This document shows, piece after piece, positions 1 through 11,000 of a DNA stretch of 64,000 nucleotides (position 1 is the first letter of the stretch; each line of letters starts with the position of its first letter). The stretch covers positions 190,288-254,287 of the forward strand of contig MEHQ01003140.1 of NCBI GenBank assembly GCA_008828725.1, given 5' to 3'. The notes under the pieces were generated by a model. The model saw only the letters and a program-made list of their open reading frames with translations. It did not search any database and was not told the DNA's origin. Position numbers and translations under genes: made by a program. Origin of the DNA: Saccharina japonica (taxonomy: Eukaryota > Sar > Phaeophyceae > Laminariales > Laminariaceae).

Positions 1-1424
1 TGTCCAGGGCTGGTTCGCGCGCAGGAGAAAGCAGCCGATCGCTGAAACGGCGCGAGGGGGGGGGAAGGAGGGCAGACTAGCGGGTCCCGGCAGTGATCGT
101 AGCATCAACAGCACGGATGGCGAATGCACACCGTGGTACCCACACACGCGCGGCATGAAAACACGCGCGGACATCATTTCACTTAACTTGACATATACGT
201 CCATCTCTCCCTCAACTCGATTGGCTGGGAGGTTTTGCGAAAAGTACACGAGTGTAAGTGAGTTCAACCATCTTAGACGTTGTCGTACATATTTCATCGA
301 CTGCTCTGGAGGGGGACGAGGCTGGCAGACTGGAGGTGTATGTGGTTTAGTCCAGCCATCTTAGGCGTTTTGAAGCGATTTTTTGTCGTATTTTGGCTAC
401 GAGGGGACGAACGCTCGGCAATGGTGACAACAGTGAAACCTTGCCCTCCCCCCCCTGCCAGATAGTGGCGGGGGAGCCGTGGTATGGAAGGAGTTGCACT
501 CTTGAGCTCAAACTTTTTTGTCCCTGATGGGGGGCTCCTTATTTATCTTGGGACTTCAGAGAGAAAAACTGAGCATAACGAAAAAAAAAGAGACGATTGC
601 ATGAACGGCCATTGTGTGGTTGGGGGGTGGTATGTTCAAATCTGTGCCCCGAGATACAAACGCAAGGAGGCGTACGCACGGCACCGACGCAAAACATGGT
701 TCTACCCGTGCTGCTGCTGCTGCTGCTGGGTGGCCACGCCGCTCGTAAGATGGTTGACACCACTAAAGCTATTATTGTTTTGGTCGCTATGTATCCCTTA
801 CATCCCTTACAAGGTACCTTAAAAGGGGTCCGTCCGAAAGGGGTAATTCATCCAATTATAACTGAGGAGCTCTACCCAAACATTTTTTTTAATTTGATGT
901 GTATTTTGCGATACCATCCGTTGGTTACCTCGCCCATGACACTGCTGTGTGTCGGGCTTTGCATAGCTTAGGACTTGCTGTTGAAGCCGGTTGGCTTTTC
1001 CCCGAAATGCACCGAGCTACCGACCGCTTTGCCGCGTTTTTTGTCGACTTTTGAGTGCGCTGGCCGGTTTTACATGTGAGTTATAGAGCTCCTTTATTAG
1101 AGTTGAGGAGGCTCATAAAATGTACGGGTAGATGCTATATACTCGTACCCCAACCGTGTTATGAGCCGGGGACGATTATCTCCCTGTTGCCAGGTCGGAC
1201 CGCCTTTGGCTCCAAAACAAAATCGTGTTTTCGCTAAGGGTTGCTCTGTTTTTGTGGTAGAATGACTTGGCATGGTCGGGGATAAATGGTTCGCAACAAT
1301 CCGGCAGCGACACAGGAAGGAGTGATTTCCTATTAGGTGATACACAATGACACCGGCTCAGCGCAAGGTTTTCTATATCTGTTCGAAGGTATCGTATAAA
1401 AATAAGACTCATCCCACGGCTGAT
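1..1424. other. Repeat-rich flank without supported gene
   Basis: Holds a (CTG)6 run at 709-726, a CCCTTACATCCCTTA motif at 793 that recurs inverted at 45834, and a GAGGAGCTC fragment at 864. The extreme left edge (CAGGGCTGGTTCGCGCGC at 4) resembles the hAT-like terminus near 43500. No coding frame is convincing. Confidence 0.4.
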
Positions 1425-1760
1425 ATACCATATAGGGGTTGCAGTTAGTTTTAGCCCTTCTGAGGCAATAGTTTGTCACTGGGACCGGTTGAGCTTCTCA
1501 AGTGAGTAACGGCTCGTGCTACGGTAGAGGTAGCACTTTTTGGCTGAATCGTTTTCTGAACGATCGGGCTCCTTCTCCCGAATTCGTCGTTTTTTTCATT
1601 TCTGTGACGAATAATGTTTCAGAGTATACTTCGGTCATGAGATTTCCCATCCGGCAGCACTTTTATTTTCCTCCAACATCATGTTTTCGGTGAGGTATGA
1701 CGCTCCTTAAGCGAGGAGCTCAGGAAAAACATGGTGCACCTCTATCGTAGCATGAGTCTA
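1425..1760. repeat. Dispersed repeat with GAGCTCCTCA hairpins
   Basis: CATCCCACGGCTGATATACC, GCCCTTCTGAGGCAATAG, GCACTTTTTGGCTGAATCG, GGTGAGGTATGACGCTCC and GGTGCACCTCTATCGTAGCA. Relatives lie at 26265-26540, 49005-49255, 25630-25800 and 59895-60145; other fragments near 860 and 1955. Confidence 0.55.
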
Positions 1761-2034
1761 ACTATACCGGTTAGACTGATAAATTCGCTTGTGTGTTTGC
1801 TTTAACCCCTTAAGAAACGGTCCCACGTTTTTGGAGGCAAACTACTTGGAATTAGTTTGGTATAAGTTTTTTAGTTCTAAAAGGGTGAAGACTACGTAGC
1901 TCCTACAAGCATTGCCCGGGGTGCGCGAGCAAACTTTCTCCGAAGTCGTGATTCGGGGTGAGATATTGAGCTCCTCAAATGTGAGGCGGAGCTCAGAAAA
2001 TAAGCCGTCACCCCTTTAAGGTGGCGTTTTTTCA

Positions 2035-2225
2035 GTTTTTTTTTTTTGTCCATCCCATTCATTATCTTCGCCCTTCTTTTCTCTCTCCCTCTTTAGTCGT
2101 AGCTCAGATCCGGGGTCACCAAGTAGGCTCTTCTCCCCCCTCCCCACTACGGTACGAGCCTTGTATTTTTATCGCGAGAAGACTTCAACACTTTCTTCCC
2201 TCGTCGACTTGCGTCGGATTCCGCA
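2035..2225 (-). mobile_element. tRNA-derived SINE, truncated body
   Basis: T-tract at 2038-2047, then CCATCCCATTCATTATCTTC, GTCGTAGCTCAGATCCGGGG and CGTCGACTTGCGTCGGATTC. The tRNA-like head is missing. Confidence 0.65.
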
Positions 2226-2691
2226 TTGTGATCATGAATAACAACAACAAACAGCAGCTGTGAGATCTTGGAGATCGAGGATTTCGTCGAAACTCATTAT
2301 TTGCAAGCTGTGTGTGTGATACTTCGATCTCGCGCGTCCTACAGGACGGGTTTTACATGACTCAAGCAGGATAACACATCCGGTACTGATAAAGCCTTAT
2401 AGTATGTTCTCACGCGGGGATTTGCACAAAGTATGTACCGGGATGTATGTCACGCGTGTGAAATATCGTGTATCTTTGTGGCGTTATTCGTCTGGATGGC
2501 TTTCTTGCGGAAGGCACCGAAGTTGATCCCACATATCTAGCAGACTGGGTGAAAACTGGCGACGAAGAGACCGTGGTTAGACCTGTAAAAACAACTAACC
2601 CGACTCACCTTGCTTGGACAAACGATGGATAAGAGCGACAGGTTTGCCACGCCAACAAACTACAGTAGTTGCACACGAACGCACATACTTG

Positions 2692-3365
2692 CACCCATGA
2701 CTATACGCCCTTCCTACACTAAAAACAGTGCAGTGATGCCAACAGAGGCATCGACAGGCAATAGAAAAAAACCGGCCTCTTACGTACGTACAAAACAGTA
2801 CATTAGCTCATCGCACAAGCAAGGATTGCTTACGATTTATTTTTGCTTATCAATAGTAGATGTATAGTAAGATGCTTCTGTGTGTAGAAAACCGCACGAA
2901 TGCAAATAAAATAGTCGTATTTGTACCCTTGACTCTCAACGCCCTTCCCGTACTAAAACCAGTACAATAAAGCCAAATGAGGCATGAACGCGCCCTAAAA
3001 GCTAGCAGACCGAACGCCTACGTATACGTACTGGGACTCTTAATCGATGCTTTTCACAAGAATCAGTCGTAAGCAAGCGTTTCTTATGAATGATTTCTGA
3101 TTAGTAATGTATGATTACTGTAGATGGATCTGTGTGTGTAGTACACGAATGAACACCATTGCATATTGCAACCTTGACTCAACGCCCTTCCCACACTAAA
3201 ATCAGTACAATATGGCCAAAACAGGCCTTGGCGCGCCCACAAAGAGGCCTTGCCACGCCCAAAAAGTCAGCCTCCTACGTACGTACTGGTACTATACAGG
3301 ATATTTGCTTTTTGTACGCAAGGATTTCTTACGAATGATGTTTGATTATTACCTGGTAGATGAGA
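2692..3365 (+). repeat. Three tandem copies of a unit of about 240 bp
   Basis: Units start near 2692, 2925 and 3167, each with ACGCCCTTCC-x-ACACTAAAA, then a CAGTACAAT-like motif, CCTACGTACGTACTG, and CAAGGATTGCTTACGAAT-like sequence. The copies are diverged. No coding frame runs through. Confidence 0.7.
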
Positions 3366-3667
3366 GACTGTTCATTTTCATAAAGATTAACCTGACAGCG
3401 TTGACTGAGTAGCCCAGTAGTTTAACCTTCATAAACGATTAAAATAATATATTTCTATGGGCTCAAGACAGCCTCCCGTCGATAGCATTCTCCGGCATTG
3501 ATCAAATCTCTAATAATCAGCGCCTGGTTTTCCTGTATATGTCCCCCCTCTCCTATTGGTCGTCCGTTCTTTTATAGTGGCTCACTCCATTTTTTTTACG
3601 ATTCACATCGAGCGTTCTTTTATAGTGGTACACCTCAATCGACTTCCGACACACCATCTGTCGAACC

Positions 3668-3957
3668 TCCCCCCCCCCCCCCCCCTTCCACACTGCCTCT
3701 GGAAGTGGCCACACCGGAAATTAACTTAACTCATTGAAGCTGTGACCCATATGCAAGTCCGCCTCACTAGTAGGATGCAGCTCACCCTTCATGCGACTCG
3801 CCGAAAACCTCACGGCACTTCGCGCTTGGTTCTAGCAACGTCTGTCTGTGGTCGGCGAAAAGCCGACGTGTGCTGAGTCCCGGCATTGTAGGGATACAAC
3901 GGTCTATGGCCACACGACTACGGCCATGCATGACTACATCGAGTACACCCCCCCCCC
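3668..3957 (+). repeat. Poly-C-bounded dispersed repeat, copy 1
   Basis: C-tract at 3668-3685, then TTCCACACTGCCTC, GCAAGTCCGCCTCAC, TTCGCGCTTGG, GGTCGGCGAAAAGCC, GTAGGGATAC and ATACGACTACGGCCATGCAT-like sequence, closing with a second C-tract (3947-3957). Confidence 0.7.
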
Positions 3958-3984
3958 TTTTTTCAAACGGAAAAAAGTGGAAAT

Positions 3985-4012
3985 ACGACCTCGGCGGGAT
4001 TCGAACCCGGGA
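3985..4012 (-). repeat. Isolated tRNA-like B-box
   Basis: GGCGGGATTCGAACCCGGGAC is the inverse of a tRNA T-arm. No A-box or acceptor stem is visible nearby. Probably a SINE head fragment. Confidence 0.4.
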
Positions 4013-4049
4013 CTTTTTTTGCTCCAGTGATTACTGTTGGTATTGTTTG

Positions 4050-6150
4050 TGGGCGAAAAGGTCGAGTTTGGTGCGCTGCATGCAGTAGAAAAACATCAGT
4101 AGCAGCAGCAGCAGCAGCAGTGATGGTAATGGCAGGGCTGAACAGGTACAGTACTACAGTAACAACCTGGCAAAATAACGCGGCCCAATAACAAATACGT
4201 GGCAGGAATGTGCAGTGATAGTACTGTAGTTCCAGTAAACTTCTCCTTATTATATTCTCCGATTGACCCCCTGGGTAATAAGCTCCCGGCGAGTTTGTTG
4301 CTCTATCTATCTTGGGTTGGTTCTTCTGGCGACGATGTCATTATTGCAAGCGATCGTCGAAAAACGTCCAGTTACGTAGCCGATTAAAGTATACTGGTAT
4401 ATATATATGTGTCGGCGGCCGATGTTACGACACTTCCACATCATCAGTCCTTACAGCAGCATGGTTTGCCCGTAAGTAAGAAACAAACCCACCAACACGA
4501 GCGGTCAACGGCTCATATATCTCGGCACGTGTCAAGCCGCGACGACTGTATCGTACAGCAGTGTATGTCGTATGCATATTTTAAGAGGTGAAACTACCAC
4601 AGGTAACCCTCCCGCCCCCCACGGATGATTTCTCGATCCCTCGCGACGCTGTCTGTACGAAGCTAGCTGTCGCGATCACCGAGGAAAGGCGCTTGTTATT
4701 ATGTTATGTACCGGGTACTACTACTCTATTACTACTGCCGTGCAAATAAGTGAGAGTGCGCGGTACTTTCGCACGAAATATGAACGACATTTTGTGTACC
4801 AGGTCAGGCCGACCAGGTACAATGTACTACTGGTTTTGGTGTAGATACAGTAGTAAAGAGTATGCATAGAGAAGCACAGTACGTAGTATCCAACCGCCGC
4901 AACACATATATCAATACATAGCTTTATCTTCTTTGGTTCGGAAGCTTTCCTCGGCATATCTTGGCACCTCACAGCCACTCTCAGCCTCTAATTGCCGAAG
5001 CAGAAGTTACTTGCCTTCCGGAGGTTCTTGGCTTTCTTTGTTTTCTCCTATTTTCGTTACTTGCTGCTTCCTGTTTCCTATGGTACCAGTTTTTACTTTG
5101 TCGGCGAGATCATGTTTCCCTTTTCTTCCGGTTTCGGGTTCCTGCGTGTACCCAGTGAGCACGACAGCGCGTGCGAGCCCGGCACTATCGCGGGTATGGG
5201 AGGGCGCTGGCCAGTAGAGGTGGGGTCAGAAGGAGCGCGGTCGCTTTTTCGTGGCTAGGCGTGGCGTCTCCATCGAGACACGAGGGGAGCATGAAGGTCC
5301 TTGCTGTTGCTGCTGCTGCAATGAATCCAGTATGTCCGACATTATAATGATCGTTTTGTCTGTAATAAAAGAACATTTAAGCCAAGTTCAAGCGGTGCTT
5401 TATTTATCGAACAAACATTATTTTTACAGAAGCATCAGCAACCTCGAGCGGGCGAACGAGAGCCACTGTGAGTACCGGGCTTCACGCGAGGTGGGCCACG
5501 GGGCTCACTGGGGCAGAGAGGCAGTAGAGCTCGACCCGGACCGAATCGATGGCGAGGTGATCGCGGGTGGGCGGGGAGCGTTTTGTTCGAGTACGAGTAC
5601 GTAATGTACGTCTTTCTCAGTTTTGTGGATTTTTGTACCACTTGATTGACGCCCGTGCTGTGCTGTGCTTTCTCTTTCATACTCTCTCTATATATATAAA
5701 GATCGAAGGTACTACTACTACTGCTGTTGTTGTACTACCACACATAGCAGTCACGAAAAAGGCACAATTCACACCCCTAGCAGGCAGCGCAGCGCCGTCC
5801 TGCGAGCCATGTTGCTGTGCTTTCTCTTCCTTTCGAACATACAGCTTTGTTGTCCTGGTGTATGGAGATCTACTGTCGTATACTTTTGCAAGTCGCCTGT
5901 ACGTTTGTTTGTTCTTTGTGTTTTTTGCTTTGTTTGTGGTGTACAACTGCTGTCGCCGTACAGGTATGATAGTTGCTTTGCCACATACATGCCGCATACC
6001 AGTACTCCTGCATCACAATACAGCAGTAGTAGAGGGGTACTGTACGTTCAGTTGCGTACAGCAATAAGTATTTCGTTGCATTGCACCATGAATCTCTTTG
6101 GCCTTTTCAAGTCGGTCTTTACACATAGTGGACTTCTTCTGCCCCTTTCC
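4050..6150. other. No supported gene
   Basis: CAG-run at 4097-4121, (AT)n near 4400, and GC-richer DNA at 5150-5600 with overlapping short frames on both strands. None has a start, splice sites and composition that agree. Confidence 0.35.
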
Positions 6151-6153
6151 TTG

Positions 6154-6403
6154 CGCGAGCGTAGCGGGCGGCGTCAACCGCCCTCGGAGCGAAGCTTTGC
6201 TTTCTTTTAGCGATATTTTTTCGTGTTGTTCACCACTATCGTTTTTGTCCTGTATTTGCCGTCATACATATGGAGCTCTTGGCATTATCAAGTCGCCAGT
6301 TGCAGCTACAATAATATATGCTCCTCTTTTACCCTTTTCACATTTGGTTCTATTATTCCTTCCGCGAGCGTAGCGGGCGGCGTTAGCCGCCCGCGCAGCG
6401 GAG
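6154..6403. repeat. Two GC-rich palindromic hairpins
   Basis: GCGAGCGTAGCGGGCGGCGT...CCGCCC...CGGAGCGAAGC at 6154-6195 and almost the same at 6363-6403 (ending GCGCAGCGGAGC). Each forms a strong stem around GGGCGGC/GCCGCCC. They sit in AT-richer DNA. Confidence 0.7.
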
Positions 6404-7928
6404 CCCTTGTATATATATATCTATTTCTTGCCTAGAGCTCTTTCTTGTTTGCAGCTCTGATAATATGTAGGTGCATGCCTTTTGCCCCCCCCCCTTCTTC
6501 GTCCTTTGTGGCTAAATAAAACCGACCACAGCGGGATCCATCCCTCCCCGCCTGGAGAAAAGCACGCCCTCTGGTGGGCTGCTGGTCCCTCCGTCTTGAA
6601 GACCACAGGAGGACTGCTACTGATATCTATAGGGCTTGGAATGTAGTGTATGGATACCGTCGGGTACCTCTGGGGATTCAATTCAACTCGTTAACCCCTG
6701 GGACAGGTCGTGATCTACACAGCAGTGTATGCTATTATAGATAGTCTGTACCAGGTATATAATGTGATGTACCTGGGAAGGTGCGGAATACAGTAGGTTC
6801 TCACCTATACCTGCCGTTGTGTAAGACGTTATGCAGGATCTGCATCATCATTATGTCCCAACCCAGAAAAAGCATGGGCTACGTAGATCATGCGGAGTAT
6901 TATATACGGATCCCACCCGGCAACATGATGAGCTAGATCATAATCGTAGAGGATTGTGAATAGATCTGCCTTGAAAGGTCTACTGCTTATTAAAACAATT
7001 AAAAAACAACAGCTGTGAGCTCGAGGATTTCGTCGAAGCTTTATAGATCATGAAGTGGAAATATCGATGATCTGTCCAAGGATCTGTCGGAGGTGTGAAT
7101 TCATTGGTTCACCCGCCCGTTGTATTCATATGTGCATGATGTATGTCTGTTGTTGTACACTTCGTGCACTTTTTCACATTGCTTTTTCATATCGCCCGAC
7201 CTTTATACGTACTTAGCCAGACTTAGCGGTAATTCATCACAACCAAAACTGTCAACTTGTAGACACAAAAACGAACGCATCGCAACCAGAGACCAGCACA
7301 AACGAGCACTGCTGCTGCTGCTGCTAGCTTGTTACCCTCTGTGTTGATGACGGTAGGTAGCAGTAGCAGAACCAAACATCACAAACAGCTCAGAGAGCTG
7401 TACGAGTAGAGAAAATCCGTTACACATACCCTTTTGTTCGAAAATGTAAGGAACATTTCATTAGGAATATTTACTTACAAAGAGATGTTACATTTAGGTA
7501 CAGAGTTTATCTACGTTTTTTGCACAAATAACAGAGAGCGATATACCTTTCGCAAAACCAGGGCCACGGAATGTCCTGGGACGGCAACGACGAGAAACGC
7601 CCAGCAGCTCAGCATACATCGATATGCTATGGTCTCTGGTGTGTACTCGTACTGCTGCTGTGCTGTACACGAGGCGATGACGACGAGCAGAGAGGATCCG
7701 AAATTAATCGCGGGCGTTCCGCTGCCGGGCGTTCGGTGTTTTAAAATCTGCCAATTCTCCGGGGGGTAAAACGCCGACAGACCATAGCGAACACCCGTAA
7801 ATAAAATTATGCGGAAAAACCAAATGAAAAAAGACGGAACGCTTTCAATTCGATTCTTCGGACGGAAGCTCGCTCGAGAGGGGGGCTGTGGAGCGGGGAG
7901 GGGCCAGCGTGCGCGGAGACGCAGCAGC
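6404..7928. other. No supported gene; repeat fragments
   Basis: Includes an inverted GATC-rich repeat copy (6820-6990), a GTCGAAGC repeat (7010-7060) and a (CTG)6 run (7308). The DHHC first exon and its 5' leader lie at the right end. Confidence 0.35.
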
Positions 7929-8008
7929 ATGATGGCCTCCGACGAAAGCTTCCACTGGTGTTGCTGCGGTGGGCCCAAACAACTAGATAACCATTGGCTA
8001 CTTTGGGG
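7929..8008 (+). CDS. DHHC acyltransferase exon 1 (N-terminus)
   Basis: Starts at a tandem ATG-ATG (7929, 7932) preceded by GCAGCAGC and encodes MMASDESFHWCC... ending in NHWLLWG. The donor at 8009 is GTGAGA, leaving two bases (phase 2), exactly what the exon at 15773 needs. Joined, the residues read LLWG-RPRSRFPMQG, aligning with the W-G-N-N-R-F-x-C-x-G pattern found just before the first membrane helix of many DHHC enzymes. An in-frame ATG also occurs at 7809; the 7929 start is preferred for its compact N-terminus. The downstream intron would be 7.76 kb, so an unseen small exon in between cannot be excluded. Confidence 0.5.
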
Positions 8009-11000
8009 GTGAGATTTTTATTTGCCTTCTTGGTAGATATGATACTGCTGCACGGGGAAGCTCGCTCTGACTGCTGTGTGTGTGCGTTGTTAAACCAATC
8101 GAGCTTGTCTCGAGGGCGACGCAGCCATCCACCACAGCAGCAGCAGAATCTCTGTGCAGCCTTTGGCTCGAGCAGCGTGCGCTTTGTTGGTAGGGTCTGC
8201 ATCACCCCTCTTATCCCGCGTGGCTGTGGTCTAAAATTCTCCAGCGTGAGAATGCTCGTCGTCTAGACAGCTATACGAGTCCATACTAATTTTGGTATAA
8301 ATACGCACGAAAATCAAACTGCTGAATACGGTTGCTGCAGCCTTCGTGCACTGACCTCTGTAGCTCAAGAACAAACCAAGCCAAGCTGCTGCTGCTGTAG
8401 ATATCCCAGCATATGCAGATATTGATCACAAGGTATGCCACGAGTCTAGTCTAGCCCTGGCGCGGGTGACTGGAGCATTGCATGCCTCCCGGCTTGCAAG
8501 GTCGGCCACTGCTGCCTCTTTTATGTTCGGATGATCCTTCGATTATACGGATACTACAGACGGTAGTAGCCACCTGCTGAGATAGTCTCCTCGTACAACA
8601 CAAATTATTTCTCTTGATTTTCGACTTGACTTGTATTTGCTCGGGCCGGGTCGTACGTATTTTTTTGCCGCTGTTGGAGTCTCTTTCAAGAGCACTCGTA
8701 GTCCCGGTCAGTACCCACCTACCTCTGGTACCTGGTATGCCAGGCACTGGTAGGTGGCCAATGCATCAAAGCGCAGTTCGCACTATTAATAGATGCACTA
8801 TCTTATGTCTACGTATACATATCATACGCGCCGTATAGAGCTTGCTGTATCATATGCAGTGTGCCCATCCTTAATACATATATACCTGGTATGGAATATC
8901 TACACCCAAGGATTGGGCGTGACCGCTGCTGCGTATACGTTTATACCACGTCGTGTAGGCCCACGTGATCGCAAATGGAAAACGGACCATTGCGGGATGC
9001 GCCGGCAAGATTGACGGCTAAATCCGGGGAGACGAGCAGTTTGTCCCCGCTTTGATGGGGGAACCGTCACCCCCCGTTAAATATGTCAGGAGACATGTCA
9101 AACAAGGCAAATGTCGTGCGCTGTCAAGGGTTTCACTCTAAAAGTTAGTTGTTTTGGTGTCACTCAAGGCATGTCACGTCAAAAAGGCAAAGCTGTTGTC
9201 CGTCAAGAGGTGAAAGTGCTGTGTCCTGGCATCTTTGCTCCCCAGTATTTGATCTGTACTCGTACGCTGAACCAGAGCATCATTGTAAGGAGTACGCTGG
9301 TGTTCGTAGTACAGATGGCACGAAATGCAGAGGTATGGAAAGAGTTATCAAACCAACAAAAAAAAACCACCACAGCAGGGGACTAATACAGTCTACGTAC
9401 GTACTGGTCTGTGCGTTTTACGAAGCTATGAACGCAAGTAAAAACTTACCGCAAAGATAACCAACAGGCGAGACACGTGAGGAAAATATAAGACGCGCAT
9501 TAGGAAGACAAACAAACAGCAGCAAACAGAGACACGCCACAGCAAAACAGAAGCAGCAGCAGCAGCAGCAATATTACGGTACAGTGGGGGTCCCCCAGTA
9601 AGGCGGTCTGAATAAGGCGGTATCCCGATATAAGGCGGTCAAAATCGCTTGGCGAGACTGGGGAATCGCACTCATAAGAATAAATAAATATGGCGGCTTC
9701 CCTCTACAAGGCGGTCATATTACTCTGGCACACGACCGCCTTACTGGGGGACCCCTGCTGTATTCGCAGGGTTCCGCTTTACGCCGCGCATTCAGTACAG
9801 TATTAAGTGTTCAGTATTCATTTATGGTGCCTCGCGCCTCGCGCCTCGCAACTTCGCAAAATTTGCTGCCATCTCCAATCTGTTGGAGTTCTGGAAACAC
9901 AACACAACACGCCCCCCCCCCCCCCTCCTTCTCCCTATTGTAGGGATCGACCGTCTACGAGTATGGTCATACAAATGCGCCCATGCCTGACAATTGACAC
10001 ACACTCCTTCCCCTGCACGACATGAGTACGACCACCCCTGATGTAGCCCACCCTTGATGCGGCTCGCCCGACACCTCACGTTTCGCTTCGCGCTTGGTGC
10101 GAGCAATCAATGTCTGCCTGGTCGGTGAAAAACCCGACGTGCTTCGTCCCGGCATTGTATATATAGGGATGCGAGGGTCTGTGGTCGTATATACGACTAC
10201 GCCCATGCATGACAATGGTCACCCCCCCCCCGCGAGGCCTGTGATTCGCATATATATAATACAGAGTAGTACGGCGTGATATGTATACGGCCCCACCGTA
10301 CATGTAAATAACACTTAAGATAATACACCCCTTTGGGCCAAAAATTCCGAGACGATTCTCTCCAAAACGCACTGCATAAGGATCACACAGAACGAAACTG
10401 GTGGATTTGGGATTTTGGGAAAATCTTGCCGCGAGACCTTTCCAAACATACGTCAAAGTTGTCAGGAGACACGTCAAGCGAGGCAAAGCGTGCGCTGTCG
10501 AGGGTACTAGGGCCGAGGGTTCCTCACTAAAACCTAGTAGTTTTGGTGTCAGTCAAGGGCAAAAGTTGCTGTCTTGTCAAGGGGCGGACGTTGCTGTCTG
10601 TCTCCTGACTCCTGATATTTTCGTGCAAGTAGGGGGTCCCCCCAGTAAGGCGGTGGCGGGCCAGAGCAATACAACCGCCTTATAGAGGGAAGCCGCCTTA
10701 TTCATTCCAGGTTATGAGTGCAAGTCCCCAGTCGCGCCAAGCGATTTTGACCGCCTTGTATCGGGATACCGCAGTACTCAGACCGCCTTGTGGGGCACAT
10801 ATACAGTACAGGACCTCTAACAAGAACCAGGCTAATAAGAAAGCCAGGCTGAGATTTGGAGAAAAGTAAGAAATTCGGGAATCGCTATCTTGAAATTAGT
10901 GTAGAAGGTACCCTCTCTCGAATGAGAAATCCAGCCTGGACCATATTTCCTGTTTCTTATTAGGTGTCCTGGACTCTGTATTGATGCATCGCTCCGTGTT

